NCBI RefSeq assembly: GCF_963259705.1
Contig: NC_081842.1
Coordinates: 90,138,433-90,202,432 of the forward strand
Direction: 5' to 3'
Length of the DNA stretch: 64,000 bases
DNA from: Myotis daubentonii
Lineage: Eukaryota; Chordata; Mammalia; Chiroptera; Vespertilionidae
Shown here piece by piece: positions 1 through 10,290 of the stretch (within the stretch, counting starts at the first letter, position 1; the number at the start of each line of letters is the position of its first letter). Both the position numbers and the translations under genes were made by a program. Below the pieces are notes generated by a model. It did not search any database, had not been told where the DNA came from, and worked only from the letters and a program-made list of their open reading frames with translations.

Positions 1-796
1 GGAGACTGTATTTTTATAGGAATTTTTCCATTTCACCCACATTGTCCAGCTTTCTGGCATATAGTTGTTCATAGTATTTTCTTACAATCTTTTGTATTTC
101 TATGGTGTTCATGGTACTTCTCCACTTTCATTTTTGATTTTATTTATTTGGGTCCTCTCTCTTTGTTTCTTGATGAGTCTGGCTAATCGTTCATCAATCT
201 TGATTATCCTTTCTAAGAACCAACACTTGGTTTTATTGATCTTTTGTATTGATTTTTTTCTCTGTCATTTATTTCTGCTCTAATCTATAGTATTTCCTTT
301 CTTCTACTTTCTTTGGGATTTTCTTGTTATCCTATTTCTAGTTCTTTAAGATGTAAGGTAAATAGTTTATTATTAATTTTTCTTATTTTTCTTGTTTTTT
401 TGAGGTAGGCCTGTAGCACTATGAACTTCCCTCTCAGGACTGCTTTTGCTGTGTCCAAGAGATTTTGGGTTGCTGTGTGTTCATTTTAGTTTGTTTCCAG
501 GAAGTTTTTGATTTTTCTTGATCTTGTTGGTAATCCACTGATTGTTTAATAACATGCTATTTAGCCTTCATGAGTTTGAATGTTTTGGGGTGTTGTTATT
601 GTAGTTGATTCTAATTTCATTCCACTGTAATCTGTGAAGGTATTTGATGTTATTTCAATCTTCTTGAACTTCTAGAGATTTGTTTTGTGTCCTAACATGT
701 GGTCTAACTCTGAGAATGATCAATGTGCCCTTTTGAAGAATGTATATTCTGTAACTTTGGGGTGAAATATTCTATAAATGTCAATTAAATTCTTTG
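1..796 (-). pseudogene. LINE-1 ORF2 remnant (endonuclease to pre-RT linker)
   Basis: Read on the minus strand, this matches the familiar L1 ORF2 stretch from the end of the apurinic endonuclease domain (about 400-796) into the linker before reverse transcriptase (about 60-300). No long frame survives, so it is a decayed fossil. The fragment enters from the left window edge and stops where a 5'-truncated Helitron begins. It is not collinear with the RT fragment at 1489-2489, which should lie on its other side, so the two are separate copies or a rearrangement. Family recognition is from memory of L1 sequence. Confidence 0.75.
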
Positions 797-797
797 T

Positions 798-1162
798 CAC
801 AAGATGGCCACCACAAGATGGCCATACACAAAGCAGAGGCAGGGCCCAGCGGCCACTCCACATGGTGAAGCCTGGGGGTCCCGCAGCTCTGCTTAGTACA
901 GAGGAGGCATCTCTGCTGCCTCAAGTGGAGGAGGTGGGTCACAGCAGGGAAGGGCAGTTGGGGGCTATCAGGCTGGCAGGCAAAAGCAGTTAGGGGGCAA
1001 TCGGGCTGGCAGGCAGGCAAGTAGTTAGGAGCCAGCGGTCCCAGATTGTGAGAGGGATGTCCAACTGCCGGTTTAGGCCCAATCGGGCCAGATTGGATAG
1101 GGTGCAGGCTGGGCTGAGGGACACCCTCCCCTATGCACAAATTCCGTGCACCAGGCCACTAG
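798..1162 (+). mobile_element. HeliBat-type Helitron, 5'-truncated
   Basis: It begins inside the family at the repeated ACAAGATGGCC motif, then carries G-rich blocks (GGGCAATCGGGCTGGCAGG type). It ends with the diagnostic inverted repeat around GTGCA and the terminus CACTAG at 1162, followed by T. The true 5' TCCTATATAATAAA tip is missing. Non-autonomous: no Rep/helicase frame. Confidence 0.85.
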
Positions 1163-1212
1163 TAAATAAATAACAATAAAAGCATAAACTGTGTTTTTGC
1201 ACACTTACAACT
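1163..1212 (+). mobile_element. Mariner-like MITE fragment
   Basis: These 50 bp (AACAATAAAAGCATAAACTG onward) match the right half of the mariner-like MITE at 1900-2029. The fragment abuts the 3' end of the Helitron at 1162. The left half is absent, so the Helitron end and a deletion have cut it. Confidence 0.55.
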
Positions 1213-1488
1213 GTGGCTTTCTCTTCCACTGGCTACAGTCTACTGCCTCCAGACTCTGCCACAGCCATCCATCCTGCTGCCTTGCATAGCTGGATGTTAC
1301 ATGGGCTGTGGGTCTCAGGTCTGGTGCTCCAGGATGAGGAGCCCAGTCTGGGTTCTGGGCCTCTTTCTTCTGAGGGAACAGACCCTCCCATAGCCAGGAG
1401 CTCACATTTCACTCTCAGCTTGCTGGCTCACTGCCTCTGGAAGCCGGGTCACTATTTTTGGAGACCTTACCCTTCCTACAGGACTCTA
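1213..1488 (-). other. L1 5'-UTR-like GC-richer stretch
   Basis: A moderately GC-rich segment without a credible frame. Composition and short phrases resemble the 5' untranslated region of older L1/HAL1 elements on the minus strand. The link to the L1 fragment at 1-796 is only inferred. Confidence 0.3.
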
Positions 1489-1817
1489 AATGTTGTTGGA
1501 ATCTTGATCAAGGTTGCATTGAATGTATGGATGGCTATTAGGCATATTGACATTTAAACAATATTAATTTTCCAATCCATGAACTATCTTTCCATTTGTC
1601 TTCAATTTCTTTCATCTTGTAGTTTGTAGTTTTGAAATCTTTCATCTTTTTCATTAAATTTATTCCTAAGTATTTTGTTGCTTTTGATAATGTAATAAAT
1701 GGAATTGTTTTCTTTATTTTTCAGATAATTTGTTGTGTTTATAGAAAAATTGATTTTTGTATGTTAATATTATATCTTGCAACTTTGCTGAATTTATTGA
1801 TTACATTGAAGAGTTTT

Positions 1818-1818
<1 letters not shown>

Positions 1819-1858
<40 letters not shown>
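1819..1858 (+). repeat. (TG)n microsatellite
   Basis: About 20 uninterrupted TG units inside the L1 ORF2 remnant. Confidence 0.95.
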
Positions 1859-1860
<2 letters not shown>

Positions 1861-1899
1861 TGTTGTTGTTTTGTGTGGAGTCTTAGAATTTTCTAAATA

Positions 1900-2029
1900 A
1901 AGGGTGGGGAAAAAGTAGCTTTAGAGTTGTTTATATAAAAAGTAACACAATAATAAATAAATAATAATAAAAGAATAAACTGTGTTTTGCACGCTTATAA
2001 CTGTAAACCTACTTTCCCCCCCCTCTCTG
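1900..2029. mobile_element. Mariner-like MITE in L1
   Basis: The left end (GGTGGGGAAAAAGTAGCTTTA) and the inverted right end (TAAACCTACTTTCCCCCCC) form imperfect terminal inverted repeats. The insert splits a recognisable L1 ORF2 stretch and has TA at both edges (1898-1899, 2030-2031). About 130 bp, no coding capacity. Terminal sequence resembles mariner MITEs; the exact family is not checked. Confidence 0.65.
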
Positions 2030-2489
2030 TATAAAATTGTCATGTGCAAATAGAGCCAATTTACTCCTTCCTTTCAAATTCTGATGCCTTTTACTTATTT
2101 TCTTGCCTGGTTGCTCTGGCTGAACTTCCAGCACCATGTTACATAGGAGCGATGAGAGTGGGCCTCCTTGTCTTGTTCCTGATCTCAGAGGAACACTTTT
2201 CCTCTCACCATTAAGGACCATGTGGCTGTGAGATTGTCATGTATGCCCTCTGTTATGTTGAGGTACATTCCTTCTATAACTAGTTTGTTAATTGTTTTTA
2301 TCCAGAACAAAATTTGAATTTTTACAAATAATTTTTTAGCAACTATTGAGATTAGCATGTAATTTTTAGTATTCCTTTCTCTTAAGTTTTTTGGAAGAAT
2401 GTGAGTAGGACTGGCATTAATTCTTCTATAAATGTTTGGAAAAATTCACAAGGAAAGTCGTTTGTCCTTGGAATTTCTTTGTTGGGAGA

Positions 2490-4770
2490 TTTTTTTTTTT
2501 TTTTTTTTTTTTGCTTTCAATATATTAGTCTTTACTGCTCTATAAAGCTTCTATTGGTAAGTCCACTTATCTTCTTATTGGGTTTCCTTTATATGTAACT
2601 TCTCTCTTTTATCTTGCAGTTTTTATTTATTTATTTGTTTTTGCCTTTGAGTTTTAACAATTTAATTATAATTTGTATCAGGGTAGCACTACACAGGTTG
2701 AATACATTTGTATTACTTTGGGCCTCATGGATCAGATGTCCATTTTTCTCTCCTAACCTGGGAAGTGTTCAGTCATTATTGATTTAAATATACTTTCTGT
2801 CCATTTCTCTTCTCCTTCTAAAATTTATATAATGCAGATATTGTTTCTTTTGATTGTTTCTCTTAAGTCTGGTAGGCTTTCTTCAGTATTCTTCACTCAT
2901 TTTTTGTTTTTGTTGTTGTTCCACTGATTGTTAATTTTAAATGTCCTATCCTCTAGGTTATCGATCAGTCTTCTGTATTATGATGTCTGTTTTTAAAGCT
3001 CTGTTTAAGTCTTTACTTTTCAGTCATTGTATATTTTAGATATAGGATTTGTTAGTTTTTTATTATTTAGTTTATATTTATGTTAGCTTAAATGTCTTTG
3101 TTGAACTTCATGTTTTGCTCATGCATTATTTTTCTAATTTTATTTAGTTGTCTGCGGGTTCTTGTATTTCACTAAACTTTGAGAGAATTATTCAAAATTC
3201 TTTGTCTGACAGTTAATAGATCTCTGTGTCCTTTTAGTTATTTTTAAATATTTTTATTGATTTTAAAGAGAGAGGAAGAGAGAGGGAGAGAGAAAGAGAC
3301 ATCCATGAGAGAGATCCATTTATTGGCTGCCTCCTCCACACCCACTACTGGGGATCAAACATGCCACCCGGGCATGTGTGCTGATCAGGAATTAAACAGG
3401 TCCATGAGATTATGTTCATCCAATTGAGCCACACCAGCCAGAGCTAGATCTCTGTTTCTTTAGAGTCAATCATTGGAGTTATATTAGTTTCTTATTGTGG
3501 TATCATGTTTACTCTATTTTTTGTGCTCCTTGATTTTTTATATTGATATCTATATATTCAAGTGAGCAGTGCCTTCGTCCACATTTTACAGCTTTGCTTT
3601 GGTGCAGACAGTGCTTCACCAGTAATGTCCTTGGGCAGATGGGGCTTGTTATTAGGGTCTATTTTTGGTGCAACCGCTGCCTGAGTTGCGCCATCAGTAG
3701 GTGGAGGGGGTGCCACTGGCTGAGGACATTTGGATAAGACTGCTTGTTTGATTCTGAGCATTAGTGAGCCCACAGGATGAGCTTTGTGTCTGTCTGGGCT
3801 CTGTTCAGGCTTACCAGATGGTCAGACTGAGTATTATATGCAATAGTTGGTGGAAAATTAGATAATCTGGTCTGGTGAGGCAACAGAACAGTCCCTGCAT
3901 AGCTAATTGTTTAGGCACTCAAATTAGGCAAGACTATGCAGTGAATTCCCTGGCCGACAGGGCCTCAGATTTTGCTCTACGGAAAGGGAAAGCTGTGGGC
4001 TGTGCTCTCTTTTTAGTGCCACTGTAAGTGGGGCAGTTGAATGGGCTATGCAGCTTTCCATGTGTCCTGGTTGGTTCCCTGGTCAGGAAGGATAAAGACT
4101 GTCTTCAGCAATGGGTGGGGGTAAGAATCGGTTTCTCTGCCCTGGCGAAAAAAGAGAACCATCTCCAAGGACAACAAAGCTCTTTGTTCATGGTCTTGAT
4201 TCAAGTCAACCACTTCCCCAAATTCCCTCTAGGATTAGCAAGGCTCTTTGCTTGAGTACCTGAATCAGGCAGACCTATACCCTGCTGAGTTATCTGGTCA
4301 GACTGTGTCACTGCCTTTTCTATTCAGATGAACAAAGCTGCAGGAAGGGACTACTGCTTGGGTGCCGCAGGTAGGAATTTGGACTGCCAATATCCAAGCA
4401 TTGGATTTTGTAATCCCTTTCCCTCTTCTCTCTCACAACCTCATTCCCAGTGATCAGGCCTCACAGATTCCCCTGCCACACCTGTGGGGCAAGACTAGAG
4501 TGGGGGCTCCTAAGAAGTGATCCACAATGCCAGGGAAACTGGATGTCCACCCTGGCTCTCGTTTCTCATTGGAGAAACCTTGGCCTTGGGGCTTCCTCTC
4601 AGTATAGTGCTGCCCAGCACAAGGGGAGGGGCAATGGGGTCAGCATGGAGCCGTTCCTCTCTTTACTGCAGTCTGTCTTGGTCTCTGTAGTGCAGGAGGT
4701 GCATCAGCCTCACTCCCATGTCCTAGGTTTCTCTGCTGTGCTGTCCATGCATACTTTTTAATTGTTCATC
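2490..4770 (-). mobile_element. Ancient HAL1/L1 element, ORF1 and 5' UTR
   Basis: Read on the minus strand, this is an L1-type ORF1 region (about 2560-3215, resuming after 3463) followed by a long 5'-UTR-like segment (about 3550-4770). A run of T at 2490-2511 sits where the poly(A) tail should be, almost directly after the ORF1 C-terminal region, with no ORF2 in between. That is the layout of half-L1 (HAL1) elements. All frames are broken. A VES SINE is inserted at 3238-3444. HAL1 versus 3'-truncated L1 cannot be settled by eye. Confidence 0.55.
3238..3444 (-). mobile_element. VES-like tRNA-derived SINE
   Basis: Minus-strand SINE: T-rich 3' tail and CT/GA-rich segment on the left, tRNA-related head on the right (GAGCCACACCAGCCAGAG). 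An imperfect target duplication, TAGATCTCTGTGTCCTTTTAG (3217-3237) against TAGATCTCTGTTTCTTTAG (3445-3463), brackets it. Diverged copy. Confidence 0.85.
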
Positions 4771-5119
4771 TTATGAGAGAGAGCAAGGTCAGGAATGACC
4801 TATGTTGCCATTGTGGTAATATCACTCTCATAAATTTAGAATAAGGATTTTTGTTTTGGCAGAATTTTAGCCTTGATACAAAATCCACAAATATTAATTA
4901 AACTAATTAATTCTCACTATATGAATATATGATAAAATAACATAGATTAATGCTACAAAACTTGCTTGTCCTATTAGGCTGTGTATTCTATGGACTATAG
5001 GAAATTGATTTTTATTGTTCTATTCAACTACTTTTATTTAGTGTCTAGTATGAGGCCTAGTGCTAGGTATATGTTTGTATTATTAATAACCCAAAATAAC
5101 TACAATCATGGCAATTATA
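4771..5119. other. Unassigned AT-rich sequence
   Basis: No gene, structured RNA or recognisable transposon. A phrase near 5040-5080 (tagtgtctagtatgaggcc) resembles an ancient mammalian repeat but is too short to call. Confidence 0.4.
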
Positions 5120-5127
5120 ATCTAGAC

Positions 5128-5413
5128 CAGCAATTTTCAACCTTTTTCATCTCATGGCACATATAAACTAATTATAATTCTGAGGCATACCAAAAATATA
5201 TATATTTTTGCCAACCTGATGAAAACATATAAGTATAAATTTGATTCATTCACACTGAATGGCTATTGTTGTGTTGGCTTCTGTCATTTTTTATTTGAGT
5301 ATTTAAGGGAAAAGAGGTCAGAGCCCATTACTAAATAGTCAAGTATTGAATGTTTTAAAAATTCTTGCAGCGCACCAGTGTTCCTGCTGCAGCACAATGG
5401 GTGAAAATTGCTA
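5128..5413. mobile_element. hAT-type MITE with 8-bp target duplication
   Basis: Terminal inverted repeats CAGCAATTTTCAACC (left) and GGTGAAAATTGCTA (right) differ at few positions. They are flanked by 8-bp duplications, ATCTAGAC (5120-5127) and TTCTGGAC (5414-5421), with two mismatches. The 8-bp duplication and CAG-start termini are hAT hallmarks. 286 bp, no transposase. Its internal phrase CTCATGGCACA is typical of a hAT family seen in bats. Confidence 0.85.
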
Positions 5414-5421
5414 TTCTGGAC

Positions 5422-5873
5422 AGTTAATAAGCATTCGAATCTCACATTAAATATTCCAAAACAAAAGAAAGAATTAATGTTTATACACTGTAATGAGTTC
5501 CATGAAGACAGTAAAAATTTGGGGGAAAGAGAGTAAATTGAGTGGCAGGAATCAGAAAGCTTTTGAAGAAAATTTGTAGAAATATCCTAGAGGGGGAAGA
5601 CTTGTGATCAGGTAAAGAACATATTCCTGGCAAAAGAAACAAACCACTGAAGGAACTCCCTGAGGTGAAAAAGGACATGTTACATTAAAGACATTTTTTT
5701 TTTTTTAAATTCTGGATGGATACAGGATAGATTTTATTTCTAGGTAGTGACATGAAAAAAGCAGGCAATGGCCAGAATCTTATCAGTTTGGAAACAATTA
5801 AACAGCAGAAATTAGGAAAATAACATAATATAATCTACTTTCTATAAGATTATTAAGAGTGTTATATAAAATA
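5422..5873. other. Unassigned, probably decayed repeat
   Basis: AT-rich, purine-rich in the middle, with no credible frame and no boundary signals. Confidence 0.4.
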
Positions 5874-6267
5874 CTAGAGGCCCGTTGCAGGAAGATTCCT
5901 GCAAGAATAGGGCTTCCTGCGGCTGGAGCAAAGCAGAGAAGGGAGTGAAACCCCCTGAGGTGGGCTTCGCTCCCACTCCCAGCTGCTGCAGCTGGGTTTC
6001 CCCTCCTGCTCCCAGCTGCTGTGGCTGGGTTTCCCCTCCCGCCTCCCATCTCCACAGCCTTGGCTCTGTTCCTGTCTCCGCCGCCTCTACTTAGCTCCCT
6101 TCTCTAGCGCTTTGCTTCCATGTTGTCTTCAGTCTTCACTCCCAGCCAGTATATGCAAATTAACTGCCATCTTTGTTGGTGGATAATTTGCATATCATGC
6201 TGATTAGCCAATGGGAGGCGTAGCGAAGGTACAGTCAATTACCATGTTTGTCTATTATTAGATAGGA
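5874..6267 (-). mobile_element. HeliBat-type Helitron, complete ends
   Basis: The minus-strand element starts TCCTATCTAATAATAGAC at 6267 and ends ...GGGCCTCTAG at 5874. A stem of GCAGGAA/TTCCTGC precedes the terminus. Flanks are A before the 5' T and T after the 3' G, the A|T insertion rule for this family. The interior holds GC-rich imperfect repeats (CCAGCTGCTG, GGGTTTCCCCTCC) that could be acquired sequence. 394 bp, non-autonomous. Confidence 0.9.
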
Positions 6268-6700
6268 TGGATCAAACTTTGGAAATAACATATTTATTGG
6301 GGAAAATATCCAAAAGAAATCAACAAATAGTTTAATACTCTACTTATAAAACTGGAAAAAAGGCATAATTAAACAAATTATTAAGTATGCAGCACATGTA
6401 GAAAATTATTTTAAATCCAAAACAAATGAAAGATATACCCAATATTCAGGATAATGATAGCTTCCATGGGAGGGCAGGATGTGGGATAAATGCAACAGCT
6501 TTGGTTTGACTCTAGTGCTTAATTTTTATGTCAGTTCACAGTGTTTATTATATTATTTTGATTTGTAAGTTTCGAAGTTACTATTAGCTATTTTAACATG
6601 TCAAACATTATATTAAAATTGAATGCACTGGTTTCAGGAAGGGGAAACAGTAGAGACTAAGAAACTAGTTAGAGAAACTGTAGAGATGAAAAAAGATCTA
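6268..6700 (+). other. Ancient interspersed repeat (unnamed), left part
   Basis: From about 6630 the sequence resembles a widespread old mammalian repeat that I cannot name securely. It resumes at 7299 after the piggyBac insertion. The first 360 bp are unassigned. Confidence 0.35.
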
Positions 6701-7298
6701 TTAACACATTGCGTACCGCATAGAAATCTCTAAGACATACACCAGGGACCACACGTTTTTGGGCAAACTGCACGTTATTTAAATCATCATAATGCACTTT
6801 AGGTGTTGTTTTTCAATAATTATAACATTTTTATTTACAAAAACAATTAAACAATTAAAGTTCCTAGTACTTTTTTAACATATGGAACTGCGTAAAACAT
6901 TTTCCTCTACGAAGAGGGACCAAACAAAATTTTCATAAGTACCTAGATTCGCTCCTTTTTCCATGGGCGTGAAAAACGAGAACACTCGTGAGTGGTCCTT
7001 AACACATTGTATGCGGGAAACGTGTTTCACACGTTTTACGTATTTATACGTTCTACCAGTGTAGTAGAGCGTGGGACACGTATTAATACGTTTTTTATAG
7101 ACTAGCGGTAGAATGCGGGTAACGTATAAATACGTAAACTAAAGTTATCGTAATTTTACTGAACGTTGCCATTTGCCCAAAAAATTAGCAAAAATGGCCC
7201 GTGCCACCTGTTAGCGCGCGATAAAAACTACCCGCAAACAATGTGTTAACAGATGGCGTGCGGAACACGAGAAAACTGAGCAGTACGAAATGTGTTAA
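6701..7298. mobile_element. piggyBac-type MITE (outer)
   Basis: TTAA at each end (6701-6704, 7295-7298) with inverted ends TTAACACATTGCGTACCGC and, reversed, TTAACACATTTCGTACTGC. TTAA target duplication and TTAACAC termini are piggyBac hallmarks. No transposase frame. A second piggyBac MITE sits inside at 6999-7249; without it the outer element is about 350 bp. Confidence 0.85.
6999..7249. mobile_element. piggyBac-type MITE (inner, nested)
   Basis: TTAACACATTGTATGCGGG at the left end and, inverted, TTAACACATTGTTTGCGGG at the right, with TTAA at both edges. It interrupts the outer piggyBac MITE. The interior has CpG-bearing inverted phrases (ACGTATTTATACGT, ACGTATAAATACGT) that could fold as hairpins. 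251 bp; a different subfamily from its host. Confidence 0.88.
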
Positions 7299-7700
7299 CT
7301 TGGTCTGGGATAGATGGAGTAAGTAAAGGGAAAAATGGGTCAAGGATAACTCCTAGATATCTGGATCTATTAACAGGACAAAGATTTGTTGCCTGCTCCT
7401 AAAATGAAGAAGATTAAAGGAGGGCTGAGAAAGACAAAATGTTTAGTTTTAAGTATTTTGACCATGAGATTCTAGAGAGACATCGTAAGGGCAGTGTGAA
7501 GCAGGCAATGGGGCTTAGAAATTTGTAACTCAGAAAGAAGATTGAAGGTACACATTTGAAAGCCATCAGTGTATATAATGCATTTGAGGCCATAGGGATA
7601 GATGTAAGAGGGACAGAGGGAGAAAAGATGGAGAAAGGTATTCCAGCTTTAGAAATCCTTTGAGAATCTGAATTTGGAAAAAGAGGCTATAAAGGGGCAA
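7299..7700 (+). other. Ancient interspersed repeat, right part
   Basis: Continues the repeat interrupted by the piggyBac pair. Phrases such as AAGGATAACTCCTAGATATCTGG match an old mammalian family also seen around 36605-36710 and 38200-38700. No coding content. Confidence 0.4.
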
Positions 7701-8193
7701 TCTATATACAGTGGGGCCTTGACTTACGAGTTTAATTCCTTCCGAGACTGAGCTCATTAAGGAGCTCATTAAGGAGCTTGTTAATTCAAATTACTCTGTC
7801 AACTCAATGCAAGAAATCGGCCGAGAGACAGCTGGTATCTCAAAAAACTCGTTAGTCAGGACACTCGTAAGTCAAGGCCCCACTGTATATAAAAGCCTAA
7901 GTGACCATTATGACTGGTCAACTGAATGACCTGTAAACCAGTCACTATGATGCTCATTAATCACCAGGGGGCACACACTCAATGCAGGAGCTGCTACCTG
8001 GTGGTCAGAGTGCTACCACAGCCAACCTCCCGCGGCCGGCCAACTTCCTGCGTTCACCCCCCTCCCCGCCCCCCTCCCCCACCCCCACCAGCTGGCCCTG
8101 ATCGGGACTGAGTGAGACATCCCTGATCAGCTCTGATCGCCAGCCAGGCTGAGGGACCCCACCCGTGCACGAATTCATGCACTGGACCTCTAG
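7701..8193 (+). mobile_element. HeliBat-type Helitron split by a Tigger MITE
   Basis: The 5' tip TCTATATA (7701-7708) is separated from its continuation TATATAAAAGCCTAAGTGACC (from 7886) by a Tigger MITE. The body has the family phrase CACCAGGGGGCA, a C-rich block (8055-8090), and ends with the GTGCACGAATTCATGCAC palindrome and CCTCTAG at 8193 followed by T. The base before 7701 is A. Non-autonomous. Confidence 0.88.
7709..7885. mobile_element. TcMar-Tigger-type MITE
   Basis: Perfect 23-bp terminal inverted repeats starting CAGTGGGGCCTTGACTTACG (7709-7731 and 7863-7885), flanked by TA duplications. 177 bp, no frame. The CAGTGG start and TA target are typical of Tigger-type elements. It sits inside the 5' tip of a Helitron, so it is the younger insertion. 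Confidence 0.88.
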
Positions 8194-9801
8194 TCTTAAA
8201 TATGAGAAAGATTACTAATGGAGTCTAGTGTCAAGTATTCCAGGGAAAATATTTTCTTCAGAAGGAGAAGTCATTAACTTTGTCTAATAATGTAGCAAAA
8301 GACTAGTTTCTACTTAATTTTGCAAAACTAAAATTAAAACTTTATGAGCAGCTCTTTTGGTACAAAGGGAAAGGATTCCAGATTGGAGTGGGTTGAAGAA
8401 TAAATGGGACATAAGTTGCTGGGGCTGACTGGCAGACCTTGAACGATGGATGAATGATTACTCTGACACATGTTTTGATGAAATAGAAATATTCCATCTT
8501 TATTAAATAGGATTGTTATAAGTTATAATATTGTGGAATATTGTGTTTTACAGAAAGGACAAGATTCCATGTCATTTATATTACTCTATAAAGTATCTAG
8601 ATTTATAGAAACACTGGCAAGAAAAATCAGGAGAAAAATAATTTGATTATAGGACAAAATGAACTAAAAATAATTATAGTTTTAGTAATTATTGTTCTCA
8701 TGGCAATATGTTTGTTTGCATGAATCCAATAAGAATCTGATTTCTTCATAACAGGACATAAGTTTGTTTTCAATTGTAGTTTTATTAACCAAAACTTTGC
8801 TGGAATATCATGTCTTAAAGAGAGACATGCCAGGACTCTGAATGTCACCAGAAAGCTCTAAGGAATAAAGATTGACTTTGAAGCTGATAAGCCCCTTGGA
8901 TAAATAGACTGATACCTTGCTTGGTCATGCAGTTCATAGCAGTCTTTCCAGATAAGGAACAAAGGTTGTTTTCCTGAGAGATGGCATGAAAGAAACCTCA
9001 AGAAACCTGTATGGGCCTCAACTTAAAGAATACACCCCAATTCTGTAGGTATTACAGGCAAAGCCTGATGGCAACTTTGTAGGTTGGCTTCTGTACCCTC
9101 AGGGTAAACTTTCTCATGAGATTCCAGCAAAGCATATTTTTAATAGCCCGTATGATTAACTGTTTTTCTTGTTGTGTTCATGCAAACAGTAAGGCAAAAG
9201 TACAACTAGACTTAATACAGTAAGTATAATTACTCTCTGATAAAAATGAAGGCGATTTTAGGGAGAAAAATTATTTCAACAGGAAATTATTAGAAACTGT
9301 TCTAACTTTTGCCCAATAATACAAAATTTTATAAAACAGTTTGTCTCCACCAGATTACAAGCCCTACTTACACCTAGGGATTACCGCTTCTAGGAACCAT
9401 CTCCACCTCTTTCTGTGCCCAGGCCTCATTGTCCCTCTAACAGAGAGCAAGGATCTCTTGGCTCTGAGAAATACCTCTGACCTGCCTCAGCATGAAGTGT
9501 TACCAAAGAAATCCATCATCCCTTTCTGTGAACGAATTCAGACCAAGATCCTTGAGGGGGATATAGTAGGCAGTTAGACAGACATGAGCACAGAAAGGAC
9601 AATAGGCCAACTAGAGGAGAGATAGAATCTGAGACATACTTCTCACCACTCCAACTGCTCTGAAGATAGGAATAAAAGAACCTGTGTAGAACTAACCTCT
9701 AATCATAACTAATTAGAAGGAATTTATAGTTTTCATGCACAGTTACTTTTGTTTTATTTTTGTTTTTGAGAGTTCCCTCGCATTTTGTTGCATTCCTGGC
9801 T

Positions 9802-9819
9802 TCCTCACATGGGGCACCA
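9802..9819 (-). other. Candidate primer-binding site (tRNA-Lys type)
   Basis: The minus strand reads TGGTGCCCCATGTGAGGA three bases beyond the LTR-like end at 9823. It resembles the TGGYGCCCAACGTGG-type lysine site of class II retroviruses, with substitutions. Confidence 0.5.
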
Positions 9820-9822
9820 CTT

Positions 9823-10158
9823 TGCTGGGACTGACTCACAGATCCTGAATGATGGATTAATGATTATTCTGACACACATTTCTGTGAAAGAGAGGCTAAG
9901 GAGCAAGTTGGCATAAGGAGCCAAAAAGCCTCGATCACCTGTCTCGTTAGCCTTTTATTGTAGCAACAGCTTGAATTAAAATTAACCTCTAGATACAATC
10001 AGTAGGGTAAGTATCCTTGAGAAAGCACATGCTTCCACAAGGTCAGGTCTAAAGACTAAACAGAGATTTCAGCAAATTACACAGGGGTTCAGACTTGTTT
10101 GGAAAAGTCAAGGCAGGGGCTGTCCCTTCAACCAACTCCTGTCCCATGTCTCCCCATA
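9823..10158 (-). repeat. 5' LTR-like segment
   Basis: 336 bp, ending CCCAGCA on the minus strand with an AATAAA signal about 125 bp upstream of that end. It shares its last 60 bp with the copy at 8417. Confidence 0.5.
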
Positions 10159-10171
10159 ATAAGTATGTGGA

Positions 10172-10290
10172 ACTATTTTTTTTAATTTAATTAAAAATAT
10201 TTTTATTGTTGACATTATTAGAGTCTCCCTCACCCCCATTTTGCTGCCTTCAATATCCCAAGCCTATCCCTTCCCTGTAGATTTTACTAT
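10172..10290 (-). mobile_element. L1 3'-UTR fragment
   Basis: T-rich start followed by the reversed bat L1 3'-UTR phrase (TTTTATTGTTGACATTATTA, then C-rich). Short, 5'-truncated copy. Confidence 0.6.

Larger units (their letters stand above)
1489..2489 (-). pseudogene. LINE-1 ORF2 reverse-transcriptase remnant
   Basis: The minus strand carries the L1 RT core. A frame at 2009-2221 reads through the RSGTRQGGPLSSLL motif (fingers/palm) toward the catalytic motif, which here reads LFAHD instead of the usual F/YADD, so the first catalytic Asp is His. The upstream part (2400-2489) corresponds to the SPGPDGF-type block just before RT. Interrupted by a mariner MITE (1900-2029) and a TG microsatellite. 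Dead fossil. Confidence 0.8.
8417..10158 (-). mobile_element. Class II-like LTR element remnant (minus)
   Basis: A 6-bp direct repeat ATAAGT flanks the block (8411-8416, 10159-10164). Two TGCTGGG.CTGACT ends (8417, 9823) are similar over about 60 bp, as LTR U5 ends would be. Next to the right copy is a primer-binding-site-like sequence. The sense 5' end would start TATGGGG, possibly a mutated TG. The interior (about 8760-9800) has no gag, pol or env frame that I recognise. The two LTRs diverge beyond U5, which is odd. This is an old non-autonomous endogenous retrovirus-like element; class II is inferred from the 6-bp duplication and Lys-type site. Confidence 0.55.
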
